Position numbers and translations under genes: made by a program. A stretch of 64,000 bases of DNA, from the NCBI RefSeq assembly GCF_000969825.1, contig NZ_KQ033920.1, forward strand, positions 1,415,075 through 1,479,074. Direction: 5' to 3'. Origin of the DNA: Parabacteroides gordonii MS-1 = DSM 23371 (lineage in GTDB: Bacteria > Bacteroidota > Bacteroidia > Bacteroidales > Tannerellaceae). Position 1 is the stretch's first letter. Each line of letters opens with the position of its first letter. This document shows, piece after piece, positions 26,877-36,435 of the stretch. The notes under the pieces were generated by a model. That model had not been told where the DNA came from. It did no database searches and saw only the letters and a list, made by a program, of their open reading frames with translations.

Positions 26877-27749
26877 TTATTTAGATAAATCCTGGAACAG
26901 TTCAAATCCCTGCTGAGGAGTCAGATTCTGATGAACCACTGCGTGAACAGCCTGGATCATAGCAACCGGATTTTCAGACTGGAATACGTTACGTCCCATA
27001 TCGACACCGGCAGCACCGTCGTTGATCGCTTTGTAACACAGATCCAATGCTTCCAGTTCGGGTAACTTCTTACCGCCTGCAATTACAACAGGAACCGGGC
27101 AGGCAGCAACTACCTTTTCGAAACCGTCGCAATAGTAAGTCTTCACGATGTTTGCACCGTTTTCAGCACAGATACGTGAAGCCAGACCGAAGTAACGGGC
27201 GTCGCGTGCCATCTGTTTGCCGACAGCTGTCACACCCATCACAGGAATACCATAACGTGCACCTTTGTCTACCGCAGCAAACAGGTTGGCGATCGTTTTA
27301 GCTTCGTGCGCTTCGTCACCGATAGCCAACATCACAGCCATAGCTGAAACGTTCATACGGATAGCATCTTCGATATCGATCACTACGTTATCGTTCAGTT
27401 CAGTCAGGATAGATGTACCTGCATCCGAACGCAAACAGATCGGTTTGTTTGTTGTTGTCGGGATTGAAGACTGAAGAATACCGCGTGTACACATGATACA
27501 GTCTGCATATTCGATCAGCGGTACGATATTCAGGTCGATACGTTCCAGACCGGAAGTCGGGCCCATAATGAAACCGTGGTCGAAAGCCAGCATAACCGCT
27601 TTGCCTGTTTTCGGGTTGAAGATACGTGATAAACGATCTTTCATACCCCAGGAAAGGTTTTCAGCACCCTTCACATGGAAGCTTTGCTGCGCGGAGCTAA
27701 CACCTAAACCAAAGTTACTGCCTTCTCTCAAATCATCTAAATCTGCCAT
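26877..27749 (-). CDS. lsrF: LsrF-like thiolase/aldolase
   Basis: This 290-residue TIM-barrel protein is closely similar to E. coli LsrF, the thiolase acting on 3-hydroxy-5-phosphonooxypentane-2,4-dione in autoinducer-2 breakdown. Shared blocks include [10 protein letters not shown] at the start, [42 protein letters not shown] with the Schiff-base lysine near residue 200, [13 protein letters not shown] and [14 protein letters not shown]. It is cytoplasmic. It follows dhaL by 37 bases. No lsr transporter or lsrK is present, so the true substrate may be another phosphorylated hydroxyketone. Related DeoC/FbaB-type aldolases are the alternative. Confidence 0.87.
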   Translation of the reverse strand: MADLDDLREGSNFGLGVSSAQQSFHVKGAENLSWGMKDRLSRIFNPKTGKAVMLAFDHGFIMGPTSGLERIDLNIVPLIEYADCIMCTRGILQSSIPTTTNKPICLRSDAGTSILTELNDNVVIDIEDAIRMNVSAMAVMLAIGDEAHEAKTIANLFAAVDKGARYGIPVMGVTAVGKQMARDARYFGLASRICAENGANIVKTYYCDGFEKVVAACPVPVVIAGGKKLPELEALDLCYKAINDGAAGVDMGRNVFQSENPVAMIQAVHAVVHQNLTPQQGFELFQDLSK

Positions 27750-27786
27750 TTTTTCTATTTTCTATATTAAAAAGTTAATTACTTAA

Positions 27787-28401
27787 TTACAATGCTTCTG
27801 CAAAAGCAGCCAGCATACAGCTCCATGAAGTAGCACCGCTATCGGCATAACCGATCGAGCGTTCGCCGTAGTTACGGGCACGTCCGAAGTTCGCTTTCAT
27901 GTTTACGGTCTGTTCAGCTCCCTGAAGGGCAGCTTCAGCACCTGCTGTCATTACTTCCTTGATATCGTCGGATGTAGAAGCTTCGATTGCTTCGATTGCC
28001 GGGATCAGGGCGTCCATCATGGTTTTATCACCCTTCTTAGCCTGTGTCTGTTTCTGCACGTTTGCAAGACCTCCGGCGAACATCTTCTTAACAGCAGCCG
28101 CATCCAGTTCGGTTCCGGCAGCGTTATCGCTCATACCCAAGAAAAATGCACCTAACAGGGTACTTGTCGATCCGCTTGTTTCCAGCATCACGCCAAATCC
28201 CATATCATTCAGCATAGATTTGAATTCCGTTCCTTTTTCCGAAGCCTTAACAACAACAGAGAAAGCGGTTACGATAGCTTGTCCGTGATCACCGTCACCG
28301 ATTACCGCATCCAGTTTAGAGAATTCGTCTTCACGGGCTTTGATATGCTTTAAGGCGTTAGTCAGCATACCTCTGAAACCCTCAATAGTCAATTGTTTCA
28401 T
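27787..28401 (-). CDS. dhaL: Dihydroxyacetone kinase subunit DhaL
   Basis: This 204-residue protein is the nucleotide-binding subunit of a DhaKL kinase, an all-helical barrel. The Mg-nucleotide motif VIGDGDHGQAI is at residues 29-39, SGSTSTLLGAFFLG lies near 78, and RARNYGERSIGYADSGATS is at the C-terminus. No DhaM-type PTS subunit is present beside it, so ATP is the probable phosphate donor, directly or by exchange. The gene starts 9 bases after dhaK. Confidence 0.9.
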   Translation of the reverse strand: MKQLTIEGFRGMLTNALKHIKAREDEFSKLDAVIGDGDHGQAIVTAFSVVVKASEKGTEFKSMLNDMGFGVMLETSGSTSTLLGAFFLGMSDNAAGTELDAAAVKKMFAGGLANVQKQTQAKKGDKTMMDALIPAIEAIEASTSDDIKEVMTAGAEAALQGAEQTVNMKANFGRARNYGERSIGYADSGATSWSCMLAAFAEAL

Positions 28402-28410
28402 GTTATTTGT

Positions 28411-29427
28411 TTATTTACCAATAGTTGTCCAATATGGTGCGTTTGCACTCTTGTTCTTTAAATAATCGATATGATCTGCGTCCAGAATACCCATGATCAT
28501 CTGGAAACCGGCTTGTTCCTGTACAGTCAGGATTTCCTGGATACGGCCGAATACTACTTCCATGCCACGAGCTTCCAGTTCTTTGTAAGCTTTGCGGAAG
28601 ATAATATTCAATTCCATGTGGGTAGTTGCACCTACGCCGTTGATGATCAACATCATCTTGTCACCGGCTTTCGGCTGTAACTGCTGGCACAACAGGTCGA
28701 CCATTTCAGCAGCAGTAGCATCGGCAGATACCAACGGTTTCTGACCGCCACCACCTTCACCATGCTGTCCCATACCGATTTCCATGATACCGTCAGGAAG
28801 GTCGGTGATCGTAGCATTGTTCTGCGGATGCGTACAAGAACGCATAGCAACAGCCAGAGTTGCAGCTTTTGCATTGTAACGTTCGCCGATCTCGATCAGT
28901 TCGTCGATAGACTTGCCTTCGTCGGCAGCAGCACCCAGGATCTTGAACAAAGGTACGCAACCAGCCAGACCGCGACGGTCGTTAGTCGGAGCACCGATAC
29001 CTGCACTGATGTCATCGTGAGTCAGGATCTGTTTCACCTTGATGCCTACACGTTCTGCCAGCTGGCAAGCCATGTTTGCGCTCATCACGTCACCTGAGTG
29101 GTTCAATACAACCAACAGGATACCGGCTTCACGCTTCATCAACTGCAAAGCCTGGAACAAACGTTGTGCACCCGGAGCAGCAAAGATATCCCCTACTACA
29201 GAGCAATCCAGCATACCGTCGCCAACGAAACCGCTCAATGCAGGTTCGTGACCGGAACCGCCTAATGTTACGATAGCTACTTTGTCTTCGCTTTTCGGAT
29301 TGGCACGAACAACGATGTTTTCAGCAGCCAGCTTTACCTGTTCAGGGTAAGCCAATACATAACCTTCCAGCAACTCCGGAGTTACTTGTTCGGGATCATT
29401 TATAAATTTAGTCTTAATTTCTGCCAT
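28411..29427 (-). CDS. dhaK: Dihydroxyacetone kinase subunit DhaK
   Basis: This 338-residue protein binds the hydroxyketone substrate. The early NPKSEDKVAIVTLGGSGHEPA block and the GMGQHGEGG motif near residue 218, whose histidine forms a hemiaminal with the substrate carbonyl, are diagnostic. It pairs with DhaL to phosphorylate dihydroxyacetone or a related ketose. The LsrF and VOC neighbours make a longer hydroxyketone more likely than plain dihydroxyacetone. It is preceded by an unusually strong Shine-Dalgarno sequence. Confidence 0.92.
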   Translation of the reverse strand: MAEIKTKFINDPEQVTPELLEGYVLAYPEQVKLAAENIVVRANPKSEDKVAIVTLGGSGHEPALSGFVGDGMLDCSVVGDIFAAPGAQRLFQALQLMKREAGILLVVLNHSGDVMSANMACQLAERVGIKVKQILTHDDISAGIGAPTNDRRGLAGCVPLFKILGAAADEGKSIDELIEIGERYNAKAATLAVAMRSCTHPQNNATITDLPDGIMEIGMGQHGEGGGGQKPLVSADATAAEMVDLLCQQLQPKAGDKMMLIINGVGATTHMELNIIFRKAYKELEARGMEVVFGRIQEILTVQEQAGFQMIMGILDADHIDYLKNKSANAPYWTTIGK

Positions 29428-29435
29428 GGTATTTT

Positions 29436-29442
29436 CCTCCTT
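29436..29442 (-). promoter_or_regulatory. Strong Shine-Dalgarno of dhaK
   Basis: AAGGAGG on the minus strand lies 8 bases from the ATG. Most Bacteroidota genes have weak or no such site, so this marks dhaK for efficient initiation or hints at foreign origin. Confidence 0.75.
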
Positions 29443-29463
29443 GTTTTTGTTTAGGTTTATAAA

Positions 29464-29784
29464 TTATTTGATTTCCATTAACTCGATAGCAATGCCTTCT
29501 TCTTCGATGAAAGCAATAGTAAGATGTTCGTCGCAAACAGCCGGGCCAAAGATAACTTTAGCATCCTTCAGCGCCTCGTCCAGTGAAGGAACAGTATAAG
29601 CGATATGACCATTTGATTTAACCAGATCAGGCAAGCAGCTCGCAGCAGGATCGTCAAATTTCAGGAATTCGATCTTGTTAGGGCTTTTGCTGTAATCGGT
29701 TAACCATACGTTCAAACCTTCGTTGAACATAGCACCTTCTTGGTTTTCGTTGGTAATGATACCTACATGATTAAATGTTCTCAT
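29464..29784 (-). CDS. VOC-family (glyoxalase fold) protein
   Basis: This protein of about 106 residues is a single-module vicinal oxygen chelate protein. FNHVGIITN at the start holds the first metal-ligand histidine, GHIAYTVPSLDEAL the second and EEGIAIELME the third, a glutamate. Members are isomerases, epimerases, lyases or dioxygenases acting on hydroxyketones, methylmalonyl-CoA and similar. In this operon it may isomerise the phosphorylated product before LsrF. The ATG at 29784 is preferred over an in-frame GTG two codons upstream. It ends 36 bases before dhaK. Confidence 0.8.
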   Translation of the reverse strand: MRTFNHVGIITNENQEGAMFNEGLNVWLTDYSKSPNKIEFLKFDDPAASCLPDLVKSNGHIAYTVPSLDEALKDAKVIFGPAVCDEHLTIAFIEEEGIAIELMEIK

Positions 29785-29829
29785 GATCACTAAAATTTAA
29801 TGTTTAACTACTATTTAATTAATTCTACT

Positions 29830-32274
29830 TTATTCTTTATCCTTTGTTTTGTTATATCCGATCCTCGACAATATAGCCAAGACGATGACAACAGCACCGG
29901 CCATATACAAATAAGTAAAGATACCGTGTACATTATCGTTCTGTCCGTACGAATGCATACCGCTCAGGAAATAGTTCACTCCGAAGAAGGTCATCAATAC
30001 GGAAGCGAATGCCACTACCGAACAAAGATTGAACAACCAGTCGCTATACCAGCGTTTCACCAGATGAAGGTGTGTTACGACCGCGTAAACAACCATTGTG
30101 ATCAGCGCCCAGGTTTCCTTCGGGTCCCATCCCCAGTAACGTCCCCACGACTCGTTCGCCCAAACGGCACCGAGGAACGTTCCGACCGTCATCAAGGCCA
30201 ATCCGACCAACAGCGACATCTCGTTTACGATAGTCAGCTCTTTTACGCGGGTTTTCAGCAAAGCTGTATTTTTCTTTCCGGCAATACTTGTCATCACCAG
30301 GTTAGTCAAACCGATCAGGCAGCTGATACCAAAGAAACCGTAAGCAGCAACGATCACAGCCACATGGAACATCAGCCACGGAGATTTCAGTACGGGAACC
30401 AGCGGGTTGATTTCCGGATCCATCCAGTTCAACCCCGAAACGAACAGGATAATACCCCCGAACAAAGTGGCCAGAGCGAATGTAACCGTACTGCGTTTCA
30501 CGAATAACAAACCAGCCAGCACGGTTGCCCAGGCAACATACACCATTGTCTCATACGAGTTACTCCACGGTGCATATCCGGCAATATACCAACGCATCCC
30601 CATCCCATACATATGGTAAAAGAACACGGTCAGCACAGCAATACCCAATATCCAGAGACTTGCCGTCATCCATTTCTGCTGTTTGAACAACATGGCAAAC
30701 GAAAGTACCAGCATCAATCCACCCAGGATCAGATAACCGATCTTGCAATAGCGGAAGATATCCATTTTATTATACTTCAGTTCCGCCTGTATCTTCTTCG
30801 GTGAAATATCCAATGTCTTGTTCTTTGCCTGCTGGTAAGTGCCGATCATATCGATCACTTCATCCGATTTCGACCAGTCGCCGTTTTGCAGGGCATCTTG
30901 TACTTCGGCCAGATACCAGTCAAGGATACGGGATACGAACAAAGAGTCTTTGCCGGTGAATGCCGACAAGTCGTCCCCCGGCGCATACCATTTATGATTG
31001 GGATCGTCTTCCTTCGGGAAAAGGTTCAGCATCTGATGGTTGATCAACTGATGGAAGATATTGATTTGTTCGTCCAGTTTGAGCAGGTCTTTATCGAAAC
31101 GACTGCGTTCGGCAGGCATCTTGTTGTAGGCCTCTTCCAATTTCTCCTGCAATTTATAATTTCCGTTGTTGTCGAATACCTGCAGATAAGCACATTCGCC
31201 GTCGGTCAGATCGTAATAATTTGCCAACTCCTGGTTAGATAGAGCGATAAAAGGAACGCGCATCCACATATCCGGCATCGCCAGCATACTCAGCAGGAAC
31301 TGGTCGGAGTTCATCTTGCCGATCTTATCCGCCTTATGCAGTTTACGAAGTATTTCGGAAGAGAAAGTATTGACAGGCATCATACGGCCACTTCGCGACT
31401 GTACGGGTAGAGAACCGAACTTGGCAGCATGTTCCGGAGTAATCATATATTTCTGTACGGCATCCAGCATAGGAGACTTTTCTTCTTTCGCCTGTATCGA
31501 TGTCGATACAACCAGCAACACCAGTACCATTGCCGCAGATTTTGCAGCCGAACGCAGTTCTTTCAGACGACGGCTTAATTTCATAAAGCGGGTGTTCTTC
31601 CCTATCAGGGAAATGATCAATCCGATTACCAACATAAGATAACCGGTATACGTTATATTCCGTCCGGCCACATCACGGTTGACGGAAAGGATGGTTCCGT
31701 GTTCGTCCGGATCATAAGAAGCCTGGAAGAAACGATACCCTTTTACATCTAATACATTATTCATAAATATCCGTTCACGGCGTGTGCTACCGTCTACATG
31801 AACCAGCACTTCGCTTTCATAGGCAGACGGACTTGATGAACCGGGATAACGGGTTAAAGTAAATTTCTCGAGTTCCACAGTAAAAGGTAAGGTATGGAAA
31901 GTGGTCAGATCGCCCGAGCGGACTGCTATCTGATCGGTTGCTTCGCCTTCGCGAAGGTGAAGGATGCCTTCTTCGCCGAACTGGAAGGATGTGAGGGCGC
32001 CCAGAAGGATCACAATAAAGGCAGTATGAACAACCAGCAATCCCCATCTGCGCTGTTTGATATACTGGTATTTGATAAGAACGGCTATAAAATTAACCAC
32101 TAAGAGGAATTGCAACAGGAAGAATAACGGGGAATAATAAATCATTGCTTTGGCAGCTGCTGTTCCATGATACTTTTCTATAAAAGTGGCGACAGCCAGA
32201 CCAAAACCGTAAATGAGTAACAAGACGATTGTCGTTACAAAGGAAGATAGTATTCTTTCGAGAGTTGCTTTCAT
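29830..32274 (-). CDS. ccsA: Cytochrome c maturation protein CcsBA (ResB-ResC fusion)
   Basis: This 814-residue integral membrane protein exports haem and attaches it to CxxCH motifs of apocytochromes c (System II). The N-terminal ResB part spans roughly 1-230 with four helices and a periplasmic segment, a long soluble region follows to about 500, and the C-terminal CcsA part (530-814) has the haem-binding tryptophan-rich motif SWGRYWGWDPKETWALI with flanking histidines (HMYGMG, FHVAV, THLHL). This fused form is typical of Bacteroidota. It stands directly downstream of a protein with two CxxCH sites and one gene group away from another, so it probably matures them. Confidence 0.9.
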   Translation of the reverse strand: MKATLERILSSFVTTIVLLLIYGFGLAVATFIEKYHGTAAAKAMIYYSPLFFLLQFLLVVNFIAVLIKYQYIKQRRWGLLVVHTAFIVILLGALTSFQFGEEGILHLREGEATDQIAVRSGDLTTFHTLPFTVELEKFTLTRYPGSSSPSAYESEVLVHVDGSTRRERIFMNNVLDVKGYRFFQASYDPDEHGTILSVNRDVAGRNITYTGYLMLVIGLIISLIGKNTRFMKLSRRLKELRSAAKSAAMVLVLLVVSTSIQAKEEKSPMLDAVQKYMITPEHAAKFGSLPVQSRSGRMMPVNTFSSEILRKLHKADKIGKMNSDQFLLSMLAMPDMWMRVPFIALSNQELANYYDLTDGECAYLQVFDNNGNYKLQEKLEEAYNKMPAERSRFDKDLLKLDEQINIFHQLINHQMLNLFPKEDDPNHKWYAPGDDLSAFTGKDSLFVSRILDWYLAEVQDALQNGDWSKSDEVIDMIGTYQQAKNKTLDISPKKIQAELKYNKMDIFRYCKIGYLILGGLMLVLSFAMLFKQQKWMTASLWILGIAVLTVFFYHMYGMGMRWYIAGYAPWSNSYETMVYVAWATVLAGLLFVKRSTVTFALATLFGGIILFVSGLNWMDPEINPLVPVLKSPWLMFHVAVIVAAYGFFGISCLIGLTNLVMTSIAGKKNTALLKTRVKELTIVNEMSLLVGLALMTVGTFLGAVWANESWGRYWGWDPKETWALITMVVYAVVTHLHLVKRWYSDWLFNLCSVVAFASVLMTFFGVNYFLSGMHSYGQNDNVHGIFTYLYMAGAVVIVLAILSRIGYNKTKDKE

Positions 32275-32317
32275 TTGTTGTTTTATTAAGTTATGTCGCC
32301 AAAGATAAGAATTTTCA

Positions 32318-32352
32318 ATTAAGTGACCCCGGCCACGCCAGGGCCACTTAAT
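32318..32352 (-). other. Intergenic hairpin before CcsBA gene
   Basis: Arms ATTAAGTG (32318-32325) and CACTTAAT (32345-32352) extend with inner GC pairs into a 12-pair stem on the minus-strand RNA. No U-tract follows, so it may be an mRNA processing or stability element rather than a terminator. A TATCTTTG box (32300-32307) lies just beyond it and could be a weak internal promoter for the CcsBA gene. Confidence 0.5.
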
Positions 32353-32386
32353 AGATTTTATCTATGTCTAGGACATATCTTGCAGA

Positions 32387-35300
32387 TTAGTCTTCGATTA
32401 TAACACGGAAACCAACATTAAATACACGCTGATACGGATAGTACGCTTTACGTGCATAAGAAGTAGAGAACTTCGGACGTTCGATATATGAACCACCACG
32501 AACTACCTTGTGGTCGGAAGTTACTTTAGCCTTTTCATTATAAGGATAAGGAACATAATCTGAACGAGTCCATTCTGAAACATTACCATGCATGTTGTAC
32601 AAACCGAACGGGTTAGCTTCGTAAACCTTTTCGCCTGTCTGGATCAACTGACCATCGTCTACACCTTCTTCTTTCGGCAGATAAGTATAATACTTGTACC
32701 AGTAAGAATTAGGAGACATCGGTTTCGGGTCTACACCACTTACTGCGAACAGCAAAGTAGTCTTGTCAGCCAAGTTTTCGTATTTACCAAAGTCTGTATT
32801 CATATTACCATACCAGAAATCACCATCGCTACCTGCGCGGCAAGCCCATTCCCATTGTGCTTCTGTCGGAAGCGTAATGTTCAAACCTGTCTTTTCGCTC
32901 AGTTGCTTGCAATAATCCATAGCATCGTTATAGTTTACACGGATAACCGGTTGATTCGGTTCATTAGCCGGATAACCCTGTACCACGTGGTCTTTCCACA
33001 ACTGGTCAACGAAACGGCTGTCGTGATCCGGATAGATAACATTGAACTGTTGGTTCGTTACTTCCATTTCACCCATCCAGAATGCTTTACCGATCTTCAC
33101 CTTAGCAGTAGGATAAGCATCCGATTCGCCCTGGTAGCTACCCATTACGAATTCACCTGCAGGGATACGAACGAAGTTGATCTTCACACCCGGAGCGATC
33201 TCAACCTCTTTGCGGTTGCTCTGTTCCTTAGCAAGCATCTCTTTGATAGCAGCCTTATCGAACGGCCAGCCTTTAGCCTTCACAGTCTTTTCCTTTACAG
33301 GAGCAGCTTTTTCAGGCATTACCGGAGTGATCGGGCCTTGAGCTTTCAGATAAGAAGCATAGTCTGCGATTTCTTTCTTCCAGTCTACACCCATGCCGTT
33401 AGCATATTTGTCAGTCAGTTCTTTACGACGCTGGATCTGGTCGAATCCCTGATACGGGATGATTTCCTTACCCAAAACGTTTGCATCGAAGTAACCTTTA
33501 TCAGGAGCGTTATAGTCGATCCAGTTGTATAGTTTCAACCATTCTGCGTCAGTCAGCTTCACATTGTGGTGACCCTTCTTCAGGATACGAACCAGTTCGC
33601 TGGTGTTCGGATGATATTCATACGGCTGAAGAACAACCATATCACCTTCACCACCCTGACGGTGTACGTACGGATGAATGTTCAGATAAGAGGTACCATA
33701 ACCCAGTTTGTCTTTCTTACCGCCACGCAGGTCGAATGCTTTGCCTTCGCCATTGTGACAAGCGATACAAGCACGATCCAGGATCGGCTGAACTTCCAGG
33801 TCGAAAGTGAATGAACGAACACCACCTTCAGGAGCCTTCAACGGAGTAGCCGCTTTCTGTGAAGCGATCACACGCTTAGGAATAGGTATCTGGTTCTGGT
33901 CTTCATGACAACCGATACAAGATACAACTTCACCCGGCTGACCTGTAAACCAGCTACGCATCCACTGAACAGCTACGCCATCTTTGTCGATCGGCTGGAT
34001 AGAGATCGGAGTATTAGCCGGAACTTTGAAGATAACCGAACCGTCTTCTTCAACAGGAACAGTACCCAACAAACGTTTGATATCCCAACCACTCTGGATA
34101 CCATGCCAGTTGTGGTCTGAACGAGTCTTCACATAAGCATATTCGTAAGCATGCAGACGAAGTTCTTTCACTGTTCCGCGAGGAATACCACGCAGGCCTT
34201 CGCCTTCATAGATATCCTGAATAAATACAGTAGCTTCCTTCTGGTCTAACTTAACACGATCAGGAATTGACGGTGGGGTTTTTGCTTCCTTCACCAGGAT
34301 CGGGCTGATATAACCTTCACCTTCTGCCTGCATCAAACAAGTAACGTTATCATAAACGTCCACCAGATAAAGTCCCCACAATGACTGCGGATCCAATTTA
34401 GCTGCAACCAGGAAGTATTTATCACTCAAAGCTGTCGGTTTAACGAACTGCGGCCATACACCGTTCACCAATTCGTCTTTGATCAGCTCCTGGATAGGAC
34501 GGTTACGGTGAGGAATTTCCTGTACCATACCGGCTACACTCTTACGTCCCTTAGACGGATCGAAAACGATCAGACGTCCTGAACGGGCTACACCGTGGTG
34601 ACCGGAGATAACGCCTACGAAAGCAGACCCCTGTCCGGGCAACGGCTGAATATCGAATGTACTGTTCGGGAACATAGCACCGCTACCATAAAGGGCTTTG
34701 TTTTCTGTTCCGTCCGGGTTCATATGCATTACGATACGAGAATAGTAGTGAGTCAGGTCGGTATATTCCCAACGAGTGTACATTACACGTCCGTTGTTCA
34801 TTACAACCGGGTTCCAGTTGGCATCCTGGTCGAATGTCAAACGGCGCAGATTTTTATTCTCGGGAGTATAAAGAACCATGTTTCCTACAGGGTCATCACC
34901 ACTAACGCAAGGTACACCCTGGTAACCGATGTTAGAGTTGGCAATAACGCGTCCGTCAGGAAGGTAAGTACCATCATAGAATTCCAGATCCGGCTCTTCG
35001 TTTTCAACGAGCGGTTTGTAACCTGTTCCATCCAATTTCACTTCGTATACATTCCAACGTCTGTCTTTCTCTCCCATCAGGGTAGTAAACATCACGCGGT
35101 CTGCATCCCAGTGCATTCTCAGGTCGGCGATAGAAGCATCCTCTACCTTAGGACGGAAGATACTCTTCATCTGCATGTCACCACGCAGGTCGCTCAGTTC
35201 GACGATCTCAGCATTAAATCCGCTACGACGAGCCGATTCCTGGTTACTCCAGTTATTAGCCTGCGTACCCAGATCCGGAGCCATAGCCTGACGAGCTCTT

Positions 35301-36397
35301 GAACCTAATTTATAACGAACAGCAACGATCTTGTCTGCATCCAACAGCGGGTTACCCAACAGGATAGCCTTTTTGTTATCCAAAGCCTTACGGGCATTAG
35401 CTAAAGCCTGCTCGTCTCCTTTATAAATACCGCTGAAACCTTTCTGTTCAAGTTGTACCAACTCGTTCAGTAGTGTTTCATATTTAGCTGCATCGAAACC
35501 TTTCTGCTTTTTCATGTCTGCAAAAGCCAACTTAACAGCTTCCACATTCAACCATTCAAGGTCGTTCTGAACAGCATAAACATCCTGAATCTTTTCAAAC
35601 AGTTCCAGATATTTACGGATCTGTGTATTCACATCCTTTTCAGAAGCGATCTGCTGGATAATGCTCTTATAATAAGAACCGTCTTTCAGCTTGGTGATCA
35701 AAGACTCTACTGCTTGTTTCTCAACAGAAGCATCAGGAGTGATCAACCAGGTATCCAGGCCGTCCATCATAGCACCCAACATACCGATCTGTCCCGGATA
35801 TTTAGCGATCAACTCGTCACCTACAAATTTAGGAACGACATTCAAAGCCTGGAAATATACGCTACCACCGGAAGAAGTATCATCGATACCTACTTCAGCT
35901 TCAAAGCGAACATATTTACCTTTTACCGGATAAACCAATGTTCCGTTTGCATGACAGAATACACCATGTTTGTATTCTTTTCCTGCAATAAAGATCTCAT
36001 GGTCATAGGCATTCACATTCATTTTCGGTTTAGCCCAGCCGGCCACACCATATTCGAAAGGAACTTCATCCAACCATACGGAAGAACCGTCGGCTGCAAT
36101 CAAACGGGCATTACCCCAAACAGCTTGGTCGTAATCAGAACCATCCGGGCCACCGGCAGTGATAAGCACCAACTTATCCACGCCTTTCAAATCAACCACG
36201 AACGGTTCAGCCTTTTCTTTATGCTTCTTAAAGGTAGAAATGATAGGCATACCTGCCTTCTGAAGCTCATTACGCAGTTCCGTCTTGGCCTTGATGGAGG
36301 CATCAATCCAGGTATCCGCCTTTTTTTGCTTCGGAGCAGCCGAAGCAAAAAGAGAGGAAGATAAGAAGAGTGATACTAATAAAAAATATTTATTCAT
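32387..36397 (-). CDS. Large secreted di-haem protein: NPCBM-like, propeller, cytochrome c and FGE-like domains
   Basis: This 1336-residue exported protein has a signal peptide (MNKYFLLVSLFLSSSLFASAA). Residues about 60-190 resemble an NPCBM carbohydrate-binding domain (GVFCHANGTLVYPVKGKY). Residues 350-780 look like a TolB/hydrazine-synthase-alpha-type propeller (RMHWDADRVMFTTL, LPDGRVIANSNIGY). Two c-haem sites follow: SCIGCHEDQ near 827 and ACIACHNGE near 879. Residues 1070-1336 are an FGE/SUMF1-like domain (GEFVMGSYQGESDAYP, VRGGSY, VGFRVI) that lacks the active-site cysteines of true formylglycine enzymes. The ATG at 36397 gives the signal peptide. It may be a periplasmic redox enzyme on a glycan or small molecule; the reaction is unknown. 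Confidence 0.75.
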   Translation of the reverse strand: MNKYFLLVSLFLSSSLFASAAPKQKKADTWIDASIKAKTELRNELQKAGMPIISTFKKHKEKAEPFVVDLKGVDKLVLITAGGPDGSDYDQAVWGNARLIAADGSSVWLDEVPFEYGVAGWAKPKMNVNAYDHEIFIAGKEYKHGVFCHANGTLVYPVKGKYVRFEAEVGIDDTSSGGSVYFQALNVVPKFVGDELIAKYPGQIGMLGAMMDGLDTWLITPDASVEKQAVESLITKLKDGSYYKSIIQQIASEKDVNTQIRKYLELFEKIQDVYAVQNDLEWLNVEAVKLAFADMKKQKGFDAAKYETLLNELVQLEQKGFSGIYKGDEQALANARKALDNKKAILLGNPLLDADKIVAVRYKLGSRARQAMAPDLGTQANNWSNQESARRSGFNAEIVELSDLRGDMQMKSIFRPKVEDASIADLRMHWDADRVMFTTLMGEKDRRWNVYEVKLDGTGYKPLVENEEPDLEFYDGTYLPDGRVIANSNIGYQGVPCVSGDDPVGNMVLYTPENKNLRRLTFDQDANWNPVVMNNGRVMYTRWEYTDLTHYYSRIVMHMNPDGTENKALYGSGAMFPNSTFDIQPLPGQGSAFVGVISGHHGVARSGRLIVFDPSKGRKSVAGMVQEIPHRNRPIQELIKDELVNGVWPQFVKPTALSDKYFLVAAKLDPQSLWGLYLVDVYDNVTCLMQAEGEGYISPILVKEAKTPPSIPDRVKLDQKEATVFIQDIYEGEGLRGIPRGTVKELRLHAYEYAYVKTRSDHNWHGIQSGWDIKRLLGTVPVEEDGSVIFKVPANTPISIQPIDKDGVAVQWMRSWFTGQPGEVVSCIGCHEDQNQIPIPKRVIASQKAATPLKAPEGGVRSFTFDLEVQPILDRACIACHNGEGKAFDLRGGKKDKLGYGTSYLNIHPYVHRQGGEGDMVVLQPYEYHPNTSELVRILKKGHHNVKLTDAEWLKLYNWIDYNAPDKGYFDANVLGKEIIPYQGFDQIQRRKELTDKYANGMGVDWKKEIADYASYLKAQGPITPVMPEKAAPVKEKTVKAKGWPFDKAAIKEMLAKEQSNRKEVEIAPGVKINFVRIPAGEFVMGSYQGESDAYPTAKVKIGKAFWMGEMEVTNQQFNVIYPDHDSRFVDQLWKDHVVQGYPANEPNQPVIRVNYNDAMDYCKQLSEKTGLNITLPTEAQWEWACRAGSDGDFWYGNMNTDFGKYENLADKTTLLFAVSGVDPKPMSPNSYWYKYYTYLPKEEGVDDGQLIQTGEKVYEANPFGLYNMHGNVSEWTRSDYVPYPYNEKAKVTSDHKVVRGGSYIERPKFSTSYARKAYYPYQRVFNVGFRVIIED

Positions 36398-36435
36398 GTA
36401 TCTATTAATATAAGGTGTTAACAACTACAATTGGA

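Noticed and set aside
26877-29784. Complete lsr autoinducer-2 operon
   Set aside because: Only LsrF is recognisable; LsrK, LsrG, LsrR and the ABC importer are missing, so only an analogous route can be proposed.
32387-36397. Formylglycine-generating enzyme that activates sulfatases
   Set aside because: The FGE-like domain lacks the active cysteines and no sulfatase gene is nearby.
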